Made by a program: the position numbers and the translations under genes. Source: Tunturiibacter empetritectus (lineage in GTDB: Bacteria; Acidobacteriota; Terriglobia; Terriglobales; Acidobacteriaceae). Taken from it: a stretch of DNA of 64,000 nt. The stretch lies in the NCBI RefSeq assembly GCF_013410875.1, contig NZ_JACCCU010000001.1:496001-560000 (forward strand), read 5' to 3'. Below, piece after piece: positions 8,318 to 17,333 of the stretch (position 1 is its first letter; every line of letters begins with the position of its first letter). The notes under the pieces are model-generated. The model worked only from the letters and a program-made list of their open reading frames with translations. It was not told the origin of the DNA and did no database searches.

Positions 8318-10338
8318 ATCGTAGGCAGTCTCACGCTTTCCGTTTGGCTGGTGTGGCCTTTGGCGCGGCTTTGGTGTGTTCCGGTTGGGTAGCTCTGTGG
8401 GCGCAGGCTCCCGCTGGACAGGCTCCTTCTGCTCCCGCTGCGCAGGCGGCGCCAGAGGAAGACGATAATCCGTTTCTACCGAAGCCCGCTGTGCCGTTGC
8501 CACCGGGTATGACGGGGTCGACGACAAACGATCCGCGCGTGGGATTGAAGCCGGGACTCTACGACGCAGGTGAGGCTGCGATGGGGATTGAGCACCTCGC
8601 GTTTTTGAAGAAGCCTAACGCGTTTCAACTGTCATCTACGAATCCAGACGATCCCGCGGTGCAGAAGAGTCTGGACCTGATCGGGGTGGGTAACAGGGAC
8701 AAGATACCGAAGCCGATGCAGTTGGTGATTGCGCAGCTCGCCTTCGCAAACTCCGACTTTGCGTTTCAGGGAACGCATCTGTTCCAGGGCAACTTTTATG
8801 GCGTGAGCTTCTATGACATCTCGAACCCGGCGAAGCTGTCGTTGATTACGACACTGGTGTGCCCGGGCGGGCAGGGCGATGTTTCGGTCTATGGGAATCT
8901 GCTGTTTATGTCGGTGGAGATGCCGAACGGGCGGCTGGACTGCGGAGTGCAGGGGTTTCCGCCGCTGCCCCCGCCGGAGCCGGGGCATGAGAAGGACCAT
9001 CGGATTCCGACGGCGAGCCCGGATCGCTTTCGCGGCGTAAGGGTGTTCGACATTTCGGATATCAAAAATCCGAAGCAGGTGGCGGCGGTGCAGACCTGCC
9101 GCGGGTCGCACACGCATACCCTGGTGGTGGACCCTAACGATAAGGACAACGTCTACATCTATGTTTCGGGGACATCGTTTGTGCGGCAGAGTGAGGAGCT
9201 TGCGGGCTGCTCGCGGGAGGAGAAGCCGGAGAAAGACTCGAACACTTCGCTGTTCCGGATCGACGTGATCAAGGTGCCGCTTGCCGCGCCGCAACAGGCC
9301 AAAGTGGTTTCGAGTCCGCGGGTATTTATCGATCCGCGCACCGGCGCTCTGAACGGCCTGAACAATGGCGGAAGCCACGATAAGAAAGCCGAGAAGCCTG
9401 CGGACACCAACCAGTGCCACGACATAACGGTGTATTCGGCCTTGGGGCTCGCAGCCGGAGCCTGCTCCGGCAACGGCATTCTGCTGGATATCAGGGACCC
9501 TGTGCATCCGAAACGCGTGGATGCCGTAAACGATCCAAACTACTCGTACTGGCACTCGGCGTCGTTCTCGAACGATGGAACGAAGGTGGTGTTCACCGAT
9601 GAGTGGGGCGGCGGTCTGCAGCCGCGCTGCCGTTCGACGGACCCGAACAAGTGGGGAGCGGATGCGATCTTCCATCTGAAGGACGACAAGCTGTCGTTTG
9701 CGAGTTACTACAAGATGCCGGCCGCACAGACGGAGACGGAGAACTGCGTTGCTCACAACGGCTCATTGATTCCAGTTCCAGGACGTGATATTGAGGTGCA
9801 GGCGTGGTATCAGGGTGGCATCTCCGTGATGGACTTTACGGACGCGGCACATCCGTACGAGATCGCTTACTATGATCGCGGGCCTGTCGATGCCAAGGCG
9901 CTGATCCTGGGTGGCGACTGGTCTGCCTATTGGTATAACGGCTATATCTACGGGTCGGAGATCGCGCGCGGACTGGATGTGTTTAAGCTGGTCCCAAGCA
10001 AATTTCTGACACAGAACGAAATCGATGCGGCCAGCCTGGTGAAGGTCACCGAACTGAACGTGCAGAACCAGCAGAAGATTGCGTGGCCGTCTCAGTTGAC
10101 GGTGGCGCGAGCGTATCTCGATCAGCTGGGGCGTTCGCAGGCATTGTCGTCAGAGCGGATCGCTGATTTGAATAAGGCGATTATGCGGACGCAGAGGTCG
10201 CACCTTGGCAAGAAGGATCTGGCAAAACTGCATGGCATGGCGGCGTCTGTTGAGACGAGTGCTTCGGACGCGAAGAACCCAGAGGATGCCAAGAGGTTGC
10301 ATGCACTGGCTCAGATACTGGAAAGTCCAACTGCCTGA
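8314..10338 (+). CDS. Secreted LVIVD-repeat beta-propeller protein
   Basis: This 674-residue exported protein has a signal peptide ending VALWAQ and a Pro/Ala-rich linker. The body contains repeated blades of the form FYDISNPAKLSLI, VFDISDIKNPKQV, LLDIRDPVHPKRV and VMDFTDAAHPYEI, the signature of LVIVD repeats. Its C-terminal 110 residues are helical and charged, unlike the propeller. It is conserved as a domain family of unknown function. The 4-bp ATGA overlap with the DUF305 gene suggests a co-translated pair. Several Cys residues in the propeller may form disulphides. A strong terminator follows. Confidence 0.8.
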   Translation: MNRRQSHAFRLAGVAFGAALVCSGWVALWAQAPAGQAPSAPAAQAAPEEDDNPFLPKPAVPLPPGMTGSTTNDPRVGLKPGLYDAGEAAMGIEHLAFLKKPNAFQLSSTNPDDPAVQKSLDLIGVGNRDKIPKPMQLVIAQLAFANSDFAFQGTHLFQGNFYGVSFYDISNPAKLSLITTLVCPGGQGDVSVYGNLLFMSVEMPNGRLDCGVQGFPPLPPPEPGHEKDHRIPTASPDRFRGVRVFDISDIKNPKQVAAVQTCRGSHTHTLVVDPNDKDNVYIYVSGTSFVRQSEELAGCSREEKPEKDSNTSLFRIDVIKVPLAAPQQAKVVSSPRVFIDPRTGALNGLNNGGSHDKKAEKPADTNQCHDITVYSALGLAAGACSGNGILLDIRDPVHPKRVDAVNDPNYSYWHSASFSNDGTKVVFTDEWGGGLQPRCRSTDPNKWGADAIFHLKDDKLSFASYYKMPAAQTETENCVAHNGSLIPVPGRDIEVQAWYQGGISVMDFTDAAHPYEIAYYDRGPVDAKALILGGDWSAYWYNGYIYGSEIARGLDVFKLVPSKFLTQNEIDAASLVKVTELNVQNQQKIAWPSQLTVARAYLDQLGRSQALSSERIADLNKAIMRTQRSHLGKKDLAKLHGMAASVETSASDAKNPEDAKRLHALAQILESPTA

Positions 10339-10360
10339 GCTTAGCGGCTTGCCGTTTCTT

Positions 10361-10407
10361 AGTGATGGGTCTGGTCTCGCTGGCCAGGCCCATCACTGTT
10401 TCTTGTT
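10361..10407 (+). terminator. Rho-independent terminator after the DUF305/LVIVD operon
   Basis: A 9-bp perfect stem (AGTGATGGG with CCCATCACT), extended by four more pairs after one mismatch, closes a short loop and is followed by GTTTCTTGTT. It lies between the convergent LVIVD and dctA genes and fits termination of the plus-strand unit. Confidence 0.85.
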
Positions 10408-10469
10408 ATGAATCATGGTTGTTATTTTTGCGAAGCGGGTGGACCATTCGTCTGGTCTTCACCAAGTCG

Positions 10470-11768
10470 TCATAGATGAATGCGGAGTGTCGATCTGTCG
10501 ATCTCTTTTTCCCATCGTGCTATCACCAACGTCGCTACTCCATTGCCGATCATGTTCACGGCTGCGCGGAACATGCTCATAAAGCGGTCGATCCCGAGGA
10601 TGAGGGCCATCCCTGCGACAGGAACAGTCGAAACGACCGATAAGGTTCCGACCAATGCGATGAACGAGGCGCCCTGAACGCCGCTGGCTCCTTTTGAAGT
10701 AAGGACTGCTACCGCGAAGATGGTCAACTGCTGCGCCAGAGTGAGGTGCGTTCCCGTAGCCTGGGCCACAAATAGAGCAGCCAGCGTGATGTAGAGACTC
10801 GTGCCATCCGTGTTGAAGGCGTATCCCGTAGGGACAACGAGCCCTACGAGCGCCTTCGAGCACCCCAGGGCTTCAAGTTTTTCCATGAGCGTGGGAAGTG
10901 CAGGCTCGGAGGAGCTGACAGCCAGGACGAGAAGAATCTCCTCTTTGATGTACGACAGAAACTTGAAGATGTTGAATCCGGCAAGGAGCGCGACTGCTCC
11001 CAGCACGACCACAACGAAGAAGATTGAAGTAACGTAAAACGTTCCAATTAATTTGAGCAGCGGCCCGAGGGATGCGATGCCGTACTTGCCCACGGTAAAG
11101 GCCATCGCGCCGAATGCTCCCAGCGGGGCGAAGCGCATGATGATGCCAACGACTCCGAAGATGGCACTCGTAAAGGTATCGAGCAGAGAGAGAAGCGGCT
11201 TGCACCGATCTCCCATCAACGACAGTGCAAAGCCAAAGAGCAAGGCGACCAGCAGAACCTGCAGGATGTCGCCCTTGGCAAAGGCATCCACGATCGTTGT
11301 CGGGATGATGTGCATTGCGAACTCGGTTACAGTCTGCGCCTTCGCTTGTCCTGCATAGCCTTCTACTGCTTTCGCATCAAGAGTCGCTGGATTTACGTGA
11401 AAGTCTGCACCCGGATGAACGATATTTCCCACCACTAAGCCGATGAAGAGCGCCAGTGTGGAAACCACCTCAAAGTAGATCAACGCCTTTCCGCCAACTC
11501 GACCCACCTTCTTCAAATCCTGCATGCCGGCGATTCCGGAGACCACCGTGCAGAAGATGATCGGTGTAACAACCATGGTGATGAGGCGGATGAACGCATC
11601 GCCCAGCGGCTTCATGGCAACGGCGCGCGCCGGGCTTAGGTACCCGAATACCATCGCCAGCACAACGGCGATGCAGACCTGAAACCAGAAACTAAAATAA
11701 AAAGGGGTTTTACCCTTTGATTCAGTGGAGGTACTTACAGGGAGCTGCTCTACACCAACGCTTTCCAT
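10470..11768 (-). CDS. dctA: C4-dicarboxylate / amino-acid:cation symporter (DctA/GltP family)
   Basis: The 432-residue protein has the DAACS-family topology of eight membrane helices and two re-entrant loops. Diagnostic stretches are visible: [16 protein letters not shown] in the first half, the serine-rich hairpin motif [12 protein letters not shown], and [14 protein letters not shown] with the NTDG cation-binding core. The family imports succinate, fumarate and malate, or glutamate/aspartate, with H+ or Na+. Which substrate applies is not decidable here. It is the last gene of the minus-strand FadR-headed operon, 79 bp after the E2 gene, so it may import the substrate of that pathway. Confidence 0.9.
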   Translation of the reverse strand: MESVGVEQLPVSTSTESKGKTPFYFSFWFQVCIAVVLAMVFGYLSPARAVAMKPLGDAFIRLITMVVTPIIFCTVVSGIAGMQDLKKVGRVGGKALIYFEVVSTLALFIGLVVGNIVHPGADFHVNPATLDAKAVEGYAGQAKAQTVTEFAMHIIPTTIVDAFAKGDILQVLLVALLFGFALSLMGDRCKPLLSLLDTFTSAIFGVVGIIMRFAPLGAFGAMAFTVGKYGIASLGPLLKLIGTFYVTSIFFVVVVLGAVALLAGFNIFKFLSYIKEEILLVLAVSSSEPALPTLMEKLEALGCSKALVGLVVPTGYAFNTDGTSLYITLAALFVAQATGTHLTLAQQLTIFAVAVLTSKGASGVQGASFIALVGTLSVVSTVPVAGMALILGIDRFMSMFRAAVNMIGNGVATLVIARWEKEIDRSTLRIHL

Positions 11769-11847
11769 GTCTTATGCCTCAGCCTACGGTCGTCCGGGAA
11801 AGTCCATGCCTGGCTGCGCATCATCACAAGCCGAGCGCTCGGGCAAG

Positions 11848-13026
11848 CTAAAGTTTTGGTTCGCGGATCGACTCAGCAAGGTCATGCATGAAAGTCGCGG
11901 CCTTTGCCCCGTCCAACACACGGTGGTCGCAGGAGATCGTCAGGCTGAAGATTGGCCTCACAACAACGACTCCGTCTACCGCGACTGCTCTCTGTACGAT
12001 TTGACCTACGGCCAGGATTGCGGCCTGGGGCGGAGTGATGATGGCGCAAAAGGAATCGATGTGGAACATTCCGAGATTGCTGACCGTGAAGGTCCCGCCA
12101 GCAAAATCCGTAGGACGGAGGCGACCTGCTTTTGCCCGGTCCGTCAACTCGCGACGTTGTTTGGCGATCTCACCCAGCGTCGCAGTGTTTGCGTTGTGGA
12201 CCACAGGCGCTACGACACCGTCCTCGACGGCCATCGCGACGGAGACGTTTACGTCACGGTTCAGACGGACTCCGTTCTCGATCCAGCTTGCATTAACGCG
12301 CGGATGCCGGGCCAGAGCGCGAGCCACGAGCGCGACAAGGATGTCGGTATGCGTGAGCTTTACTCCGGAGGATCGCTCGACCTCGGGCCCGAGAGCTGCG
12401 CGTAGGGAATTCAATGCCGTTGCATTCACCTCTCGCTGCAGAAAGAAGTGCGGGACCGTGGTCCAGCTCTGCACCGTTCGTTCCGCCATCAGTCGGCCAA
12501 TAGAAGAGAGTGTTTCGTGTTGAACCGCAGGAGCGCGAGAGTCGTTAGGACCACCGTCGATGATTGCCTGAATGTCCGAAGCCAGAATCTCTCCGCCATC
12601 GCCTGAACCCTGCACCGAAGTGAGATCGATACCGTTGTCTTTCGCGAGCCGACGCGCCTTAGGAGAGACTCTTCCGGTGGAGTTAGCAATCACCGGCTGC
12701 TGAGAATTTTCTTCAGTGGTGCGGGCTGCTTCGGCAAGTGAAGGAGCCGCTTGTGTGTGAGGTTTTGCCTCAGCCGGCACGTCTTCTCCAGGCTTCAGAA
12801 TCCAGGCAATAGTCTGGCCGACTGGAATGTCGGTCCCCACTTCGCCGGTGATTCCACCGAGAACGCCATCGGCAGTGGCTTCCACTTCCATCACGGCCTT
12901 GTCTGTTTCGATTTCGAGCAACAGGTCCCCTTTCGAGACCTTGTCGCCTTCCTTCTTAAGCCAGGAGACGAGCTTCCCTGTCTCCTGCGCCATCTCGAGT
13001 GCGGGCATTACGACACTGATAGCCAT
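11848..13026 (-). CDS. 2-oxoacid dehydrogenase E2 (dihydrolipoamide acyltransferase)
   Basis: The protein has 392 residues. An N-terminal lipoyl domain carries the lipoylation motif IETDKA with Lys43. An Ala/Pro linker and a peripheral-subunit-binding domain (about 118-152, SPKARRLAKDNGID) precede the CoA acyltransferase domain with the active-site motif DHRVLDG (His368, Asp372). The domains are complete for an E2 core. It should transfer an acyl group from lipoate to CoA, working with the E1 alpha and beta products encoded 1.4 kb upstream. No E3 lies in the operon, so a housekeeping dihydrolipoamide dehydrogenase must be shared. The substrate could be pyruvate, acetoin or a branched 2-oxo acid. 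The M24 gene separating it from E1 beta is unusual. Confidence 0.9.
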   Translation of the reverse strand: MAISVVMPALEMAQETGKLVSWLKKEGDKVSKGDLLLEIETDKAVMEVEATADGVLGGITGEVGTDIPVGQTIAWILKPGEDVPAEAKPHTQAAPSLAEAARTTEENSQQPVIANSTGRVSPKARRLAKDNGIDLTSVQGSGDGGEILASDIQAIIDGGPNDSRAPAVQHETLSSIGRLMAERTVQSWTTVPHFFLQREVNATALNSLRAALGPEVERSSGVKLTHTDILVALVARALARHPRVNASWIENGVRLNRDVNVSVAMAVEDGVVAPVVHNANTATLGEIAKQRRELTDRAKAGRLRPTDFAGGTFTVSNLGMFHIDSFCAIITPPQAAILAVGQIVQRAVAVDGVVVVRPIFSLTISCDHRVLDGAKAATFMHDLAESIREPKL

Positions 13027-13062
13027 AAGTTATTGGGATACGCGGGCCCTAAGGCCGCAGCG

Positions 13063-14403
13063 TTAGCTCCCGATCCTCTCTTTTTGTGCACTGGCTGCAA
13101 CCAGGTTGCGAACATCTGCGCTAGGTTCTGATTCTGTCTCTCGCACGGTTGGAAGCGGGCCGCCGACCGTGTAGTAATGCGCGCCAGCGACTAGAAGCTT
13201 CTCAGCAGGGAAGCGCGTGATCACCTCATGGCCGGTCTCCGTAACAACAATCTCTTCCTCGATTCGAGCCGCGCTCCAGCCATCCTTAGAAGGCCAGAAC
13301 GTCTCGAGAGCAAAGACCATTCCAGGCTTGATCTCCTGTGGATGATCCAAAGAGACGAGGCGGCTGATGACCGGCTTTTCCCAGATCGCGAGCCCGATGC
13401 CGTGCCCGTACTGAAGCGCGAAGGCCGCCTCCTCATTGGGGAAGCCGAAGTCCTGCGCCTTCGGCCACACCGAAGCTACATCGCCTGTCGAGCGGCCAGG
13501 ACGAATCAGATCGATCGCAGCGTCCAGATAGTCTCGGCATCTCTTGTAGGCGTCGACCATCGCGTGGGACGAATAGCCAATTGAGAAGGTACGGTAATAA
13601 CACGTTCGGTAGCCCATGTAAGAGTGGAGGATGTCGTAGTAGACGGGGTCGCCAGGGCGCATAATTCTGTCGGAGAAGACGTGCGGATGAGGATTGCATC
13701 GTTCGCCGGAGATTGCATTGACCGCCTCGACGTACTCTGAGCCAAGGTCGTAGAGCACCTTGCTTACCAGGCCTACGGCTTCGTTCTCCCGCATGCCCGG
13801 CTTCATCGCCATGTAAAGCTCGTGATAGGCCGCATCAACCATCGAAGCAGAGGTGTTTAGAAGCGCAATCTCGTCTTTGGTCTTGATGACGCGGGCCTCG
13901 GACATCAACTGCTGACCGTCGATGACGGTAATACCCTCGCGTTGCAAAGCAAACAGGACTGGCAATTCGATGATGTCGATTCCTACCGGCTCCTTATGCA
14001 GCCCACGCATCTCTAGCTCAATGCGAATCTTCTTGGCGACATCTTCCGCACGACCGTGCTCAGGAGACATCGTGCCACGCAACATGGAGATGCCCGGGCG
14101 CGAGCGTTCTCCGAGCCACGGACAGTGCAGTTGATGATGTCGGGCTGCGGAGCCGAAGTCCCACAGGATGGGCTCATCGTTTTGCGGGAGCAAGACGAAC
14201 CGGTTCGCTTTGTCCTGGGCCCATGTGCCAATGTGCGTCGACGTGAGGTAACGCACATTGTTCATGTCGAAGCAGAGCAGCGCCCCCATCTCAGACTTCG
14301 CAAGCAGGTTCTTCGCGCGCTGGAGTCTCTCTACACGAAGACGATCAAAATCGATTCGCTGCTCCCAATCAACTCCCATGGTTCCGTAAGTCGGCTGTGC
14401 CAT
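13063..14403 (-). CDS. M24-fold metalloenzyme (Xaa-Pro peptidase superfamily, DddP-like), with one metal ligand replaced
   Basis: The start at 14403 (446 residues) has GGGAGAAG upstream; the longer ORF would run into the E1 beta gene. The C-terminal half is a pita-bread M24 domain. Expected metal ligands Asp257 (VYYDILH), His334 (YGHGIGL), Glu367 (FALETFW) and Glu382 (ARIEEE) are present. The second Asp, eleven residues after the first, is Cys268 (GYRTCYY). The N-terminal creatinase-like domain shows WDFGSAARHH and the C terminus YYTVGGPLP, which I recall from DddP-type DMSP lyases, but I cannot align them here. M24 relatives include creatinase, ectoine hydrolase and DMSP lyase as well as peptidases. 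Its place between E1 beta and E2 suggests a metabolic rather than peptidase role. Confidence 0.75.
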   Translation of the reverse strand: MAQPTYGTMGVDWEQRIDFDRLRVERLQRAKNLLAKSEMGALLCFDMNNVRYLTSTHIGTWAQDKANRFVLLPQNDEPILWDFGSAARHHQLHCPWLGERSRPGISMLRGTMSPEHGRAEDVAKKIRIELEMRGLHKEPVGIDIIELPVLFALQREGITVIDGQQLMSEARVIKTKDEIALLNTSASMVDAAYHELYMAMKPGMRENEAVGLVSKVLYDLGSEYVEAVNAISGERCNPHPHVFSDRIMRPGDPVYYDILHSYMGYRTCYYRTFSIGYSSHAMVDAYKRCRDYLDAAIDLIRPGRSTGDVASVWPKAQDFGFPNEEAAFALQYGHGIGLAIWEKPVISRLVSLDHPQEIKPGMVFALETFWPSKDGWSAARIEEEIVVTETGHEVITRFPAEKLLVAGAHYYTVGGPLPTVRETESEPSADVRNLVAASAQKERIGS

Positions 14404-14443
14404 TGCTGCTTCTCCCGTTCGTGGTCCAAAGACGTTCGTGATT

Positions 14444-15442
14444 CTACGACTTGCTGCAAAGCTTCTTCGCCGCATTAAAGAGCATCTTCTCGGTCGGTAC
14501 GGTCAGGTCCTCAAGCGGCGGCGAGAAGGGGATGGGAACATGCATCGCTCCCATACGAAGTACCGGGCCGTCGAGATCGTAAAAAGCACCCTCCGAGATC
14601 ACCGAGGCCAACTCCGAGGTCACACCGTAGCGGCCGTACCCTTCGTCGATCACAATGGCGCGAGACGTCTTCTTTGCAGAGTCAATGAGCGTCTTTTCAT
14701 CGAGCGGCCAGAGAGTTCGCGGGTCGACAACCTCCGCGCTGATGCCAATCTCCGCGAGCATATCTGCCGCGCCCAGCGCCACCTGCACCATACTACTGGT
14801 CGCTACCAGTGAGATGTCTTTGCCGACGCGCTTGACCTCCGCAACGCCGAGAGGGATCGTGTATTCTCCGGTCGGGACGGGGCCTTTCAGCTTGTGGTGC
14901 ATCATCTTGTCTTCGAAGAAGATGATGGGATTCTCGTCGCGGATCGCAGTCTTCAAGAGACCCTTTGCGTCGGCAGGAGTGGATGGAATCACAACCTTCA
15001 GTCCGGGCACGTGGCATAGCCATGCGTGGAGAGACTGCGAGTGTTGAGCGGCAGAGCGCCTGCTTGCTCCGAGCGTCGTCCGCAGAACCATCGGCACCTT
15101 CCACTTGCCACCCGACATGTAGTGGATCTTTGCAGCTTGATTAACCATCTGGTCCATCGTCAAGGTAAGAAAGTCGCCGAACATGATGTCGACCACGGGG
15201 CGAATCCCGGTCATGGCAGCGCCCACGGCTATGCCGGTAAAACCTGCCTCGGAGATCGGTGTGTCAAAGACTCGATTGGTTCCGAACTCCTCGACCAGCC
15301 CCGATAACACTTTGAAAGGGGTGCCTGCTTCGGCCACGTCTTCGCCAAGGATGCAGACTCGCGAGTCGTGACGCATCTCTTCCGCGAGTGCCTCCCTTAC
15401 GGCCTGTGCAAAGGTCAATTCACGATCAGTACTGTCAGGCAT
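14444..15442 (-). CDS. 2-oxoacid (pyruvate/acetoin-type) dehydrogenase E1 component, beta subunit
   Basis: The 332-residue protein has the transketolase central pyrimidine-binding domain (LTFAQAVREALAEEM, VCILGEDVAEAG, TPISEAGFTGIAVGAA) and the C-terminal transketolase domain (ALGAADMLAEIGISAEVVDPRTLWPLD). Glu in GEDVAE is consistent with the residue that activates ThDP. Length and features match E1 beta of heterotetrameric E1. It overlaps the E1 alpha gene by 8 bp, so the two should be made in equal amounts. Similarity in tone is to AcoB/PdhB rather than branched-chain BkdB, but substrate assignment is inference. Confidence 0.92.
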   Translation of the reverse strand: MPDSTDRELTFAQAVREALAEEMRHDSRVCILGEDVAEAGTPFKVLSGLVEEFGTNRVFDTPISEAGFTGIAVGAAMTGIRPVVDIMFGDFLTLTMDQMVNQAAKIHYMSGGKWKVPMVLRTTLGASRRSAAQHSQSLHAWLCHVPGLKVVIPSTPADAKGLLKTAIRDENPIIFFEDKMMHHKLKGPVPTGEYTIPLGVAEVKRVGKDISLVATSSMVQVALGAADMLAEIGISAEVVDPRTLWPLDEKTLIDSAKKTSRAIVIDEGYGRYGVTSELASVISEGAFYDLDGPVLRMGAMHVPIPFSPPLEDLTVPTEKMLFNAAKKLCSKS

Positions 15443-16427
15443 AGACGTGCATCTCCACTTCTTCTAATGCTGGGTACGGAGCAGCGATCGCAAACTCGAC
15501 AGCGGCTTTCATCTCTTCTCTTACTTCGCTTTCAAGTGCGTCGAGCGTTGCCTTATCGGTGAACCCTTCGTGAACCAGCCGTTCGCCGTGAAGCAGAATG
15601 GGGTCGCGGCGTGTCTTCCATTCCTGCTCTTCCAGCTTGGTGCGGTAGTAATCGCGATTGATGTCGCCTACGTGATGGCCGGTGTAGCGATAGGTATTGC
15701 AGAGAAGAAAAGCCGGACCATCGCCAGCTCTCGCACTGTCAATAAGTTGTTTGGCCTTTCTATAGACGGCTTGCACATCCTGCCCATCTACGGCTTCGGC
15801 TCTTACGCCAAATGCGGTGGCTCGGGCGCAGATATCTCCCGCCGTGGTCTCACTGTAGTGTGTGTACTCGTTGTAGAGGTTGTTTTCGCAGACGTAGATC
15901 ACAGGGAGCTTCCAGAGCTGAGCGATGTTCAACACCTCATAGAGCAGACCCTGACCGAGTGCTCCTTCGCCAAAGAAGCAGACAGCAACCAGGCCATTGT
16001 TCAGGTACTTCGCTGAGAAGGCGGCGCCTGTCGCGATGCCCATGCTGCCACCAACGATCGCATTCGCACCCAGATTACCGGTTGCAGGATCGGCTATATG
16101 CATCGAGCCGCCTTTGCCATGACAGTATCCCGCTTCCTTCCCCAGCAGCTCGGCAAACATGAGATTCGGCGTAGCGCCTTTGGCCAGGCAGTGACCGTGT
16201 CCACGATGTGTGCTGGTGACGTAGTCTTCCTTTTTGAGAGCTTCGCAGATGCCGACCGCAATGGCTTCTTCGCCGCTGTACAAGTGAGCGAGGCCAGGCA
16301 TCAACGCACGCGTGTAGAGCTCGTTCACCTGCTCTTCGAACATGCGGATACGCAACATCTGCCGATAGGCATGCAGCGCCAACTCTTTGCCGAACGTGTT
16401 CACGGCTTCTTCGGTTTGGGATGTCAT
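15435..16427 (-). CDS. 2-oxoacid (pyruvate/acetoin-type) dehydrogenase E1 component, alpha subunit
   Basis: The product has 330 residues, typical for E1 alpha. The ThDP/Mg binding motif is visible as GEGALGQG followed about 28 residues later by ENNLYNEYT. Substrate-channel motifs STHRGHGHCLAKG and GKGGSMHIAD strongly recall AcoA and PdhA. It catalyses decarboxylation of a 2-oxo acid or cleavage of acetoin, with transfer to lipoyl-E2. It overlaps both neighbours (8 bp with E1 beta, 4 bp with the dehydrogenase gene), so it belongs to a tightly coupled operon. No acetoin-specific regulator (AcoR) is visible, and the first operon gene encodes a FadR-type repressor. Confidence 0.92.
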   Translation of the reverse strand: MTSQTEEAVNTFGKELALHAYRQMLRIRMFEEQVNELYTRALMPGLAHLYSGEEAIAVGICEALKKEDYVTSTHRGHGHCLAKGATPNLMFAELLGKEAGYCHGKGGSMHIADPATGNLGANAIVGGSMGIATGAAFSAKYLNNGLVAVCFFGEGALGQGLLYEVLNIAQLWKLPVIYVCENNLYNEYTHYSETTAGDICARATAFGVRAEAVDGQDVQAVYRKAKQLIDSARAGDGPAFLLCNTYRYTGHHVGDINRDYYRTKLEEQEWKTRRDPILLHGERLVHEGFTDKATLDALESEVREEMKAAVEFAIAAPYPALEEVEMHVYA

Positions 16428-17317
16428 CTTCCAACTCCTGTGTCGATGCCAGATAGTTTCGCGAGAACATCGAAGATTACGGCGAAGTCCAGCTTGGCCC
16501 AGTTCATGGCCCGCGCAGCAGTTAGAAATTCATTGGTAACAGCAGTGGTCGGGAGTGGCACATTCAATTGCCGTCCAAGATCCAGCGCCAGCAACATATC
16601 CTTCTGCATCATGTTCACGTCAAACCATGCCTCTTCCGGCTGCTGAAGAACGAAGGGGCCCCGGTACTTGATCATAGGAGAAGCGATGGCGCTGTGAGTG
16701 AGTACGTCCACCGCAACTTCGCGCTTGATGCCGCTCTTCTCAGCCAGCAGCACGCCTTCGGAGAAGGCCAGCATCTGTACCGCTAGGCTCAGATTCGAAG
16801 CAATCTTCATGGACAGTGCCAGTCCATTGCCGCCAACGTGCGTCACCTTGGGGCCTATATCCAACAGGATCGGTTTGACCTTCTCGAAGGTCTCTGCCCT
16901 TCCGCCTACCATCACGGAGAGATTGCCTTCCTGCAGAGTAATGACGCTTCCCGAGACAGGAGCATCCAGCATGTCAGCGCCCAGAGCGCGAACCTTTTCC
17001 GCCATCTCGCGACTTAAATCCGGCCCCACGGTGCTGATATCGACCAGGATCTTTCCGGCGCTGAGCCCAGCGAGAAAACCATCCGGGCCTTCCGCGATAC
17101 CTTTCAATGCGGGACCGTTCGTGACCATGGAGAGAACAACATCAGCAGCTTCGGCTACCTCGCGCGGAGACTCTGCGATCTTCATTCCCTTCTCGATGAG
17201 TCGTTCCGCTTTGGACCGTGTCCGGTTATAGCCGGTCACAGTATGGCCCTTGGCCAGGAGCCGGTCCACCATCTCACTTCCCATTACTCCAAGGCCAATA
17301 AATCCGAGGTTCGCCAT
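16424..17317 (-). CDS. NAD(P)-dependent beta-hydroxyacid dehydrogenase (3-hydroxyisobutyrate / tartronate semialdehyde reductase family)
   Basis: This 297-residue enzyme opens with the Rossmann motif GFIGLGVMG at residue 5. It contains the substrate-binding loop DAPVSGS and the catalytic Lys in ALSMKIASN, which define the family of 3-hydroxyisobutyrate dehydrogenase, GarR and succinic/glyoxylate semialdehyde reductases. It interconverts a beta-hydroxyacid and a semialdehyde. The residue after the first dinucleotide-binding strand is in GYNRTRSKAE, where Asn-Arg-Thr favours NADP(H). It overlaps the E1 alpha gene by 4 bp. With the semialdehyde dehydrogenase upstream it suggests that a semialdehyde is an intermediate of the pathway, though this is inference. 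Confidence 0.88.
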   Translation of the reverse strand: MANLGFIGLGVMGSEMVDRLLAKGHTVTGYNRTRSKAERLIEKGMKIAESPREVAEAADVVLSMVTNGPALKGIAEGPDGFLAGLSAGKILVDISTVGPDLSREMAEKVRALGADMLDAPVSGSVITLQEGNLSVMVGGRAETFEKVKPILLDIGPKVTHVGGNGLALSMKIASNLSLAVQMLAFSEGVLLAEKSGIKREVAVDVLTHSAIASPMIKYRGPFVLQQPEEAWFDVNMMQKDMLLALDLGRQLNVPLPTTAVTNEFLTAARAMNWAKLDFAVIFDVLAKLSGIDTGVGR

Positions 17318-17333
17318 TCGATTCTGCCTTTCA

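Noticed and set aside
8632..9756. 374-codon minus-strand frame inside the LVIVD gene
   Set aside because: Very Arg/Val-rich shadow of the LVIVD-repeat gene, with no signal or domain.
11770..12405. 226-codon plus-strand frame antisense to the E2 gene end
   Set aside because: Shadow of the E2 acyltransferase domain, whose DHRVLDG active site lies on the minus strand here.
13063..14475. Longer version of the M24 gene starting at 14475
   Set aside because: It would overlap the E1 beta gene by 32 bp. The added residues lack family similarity, while the start at 14403 has a good ribosome site.
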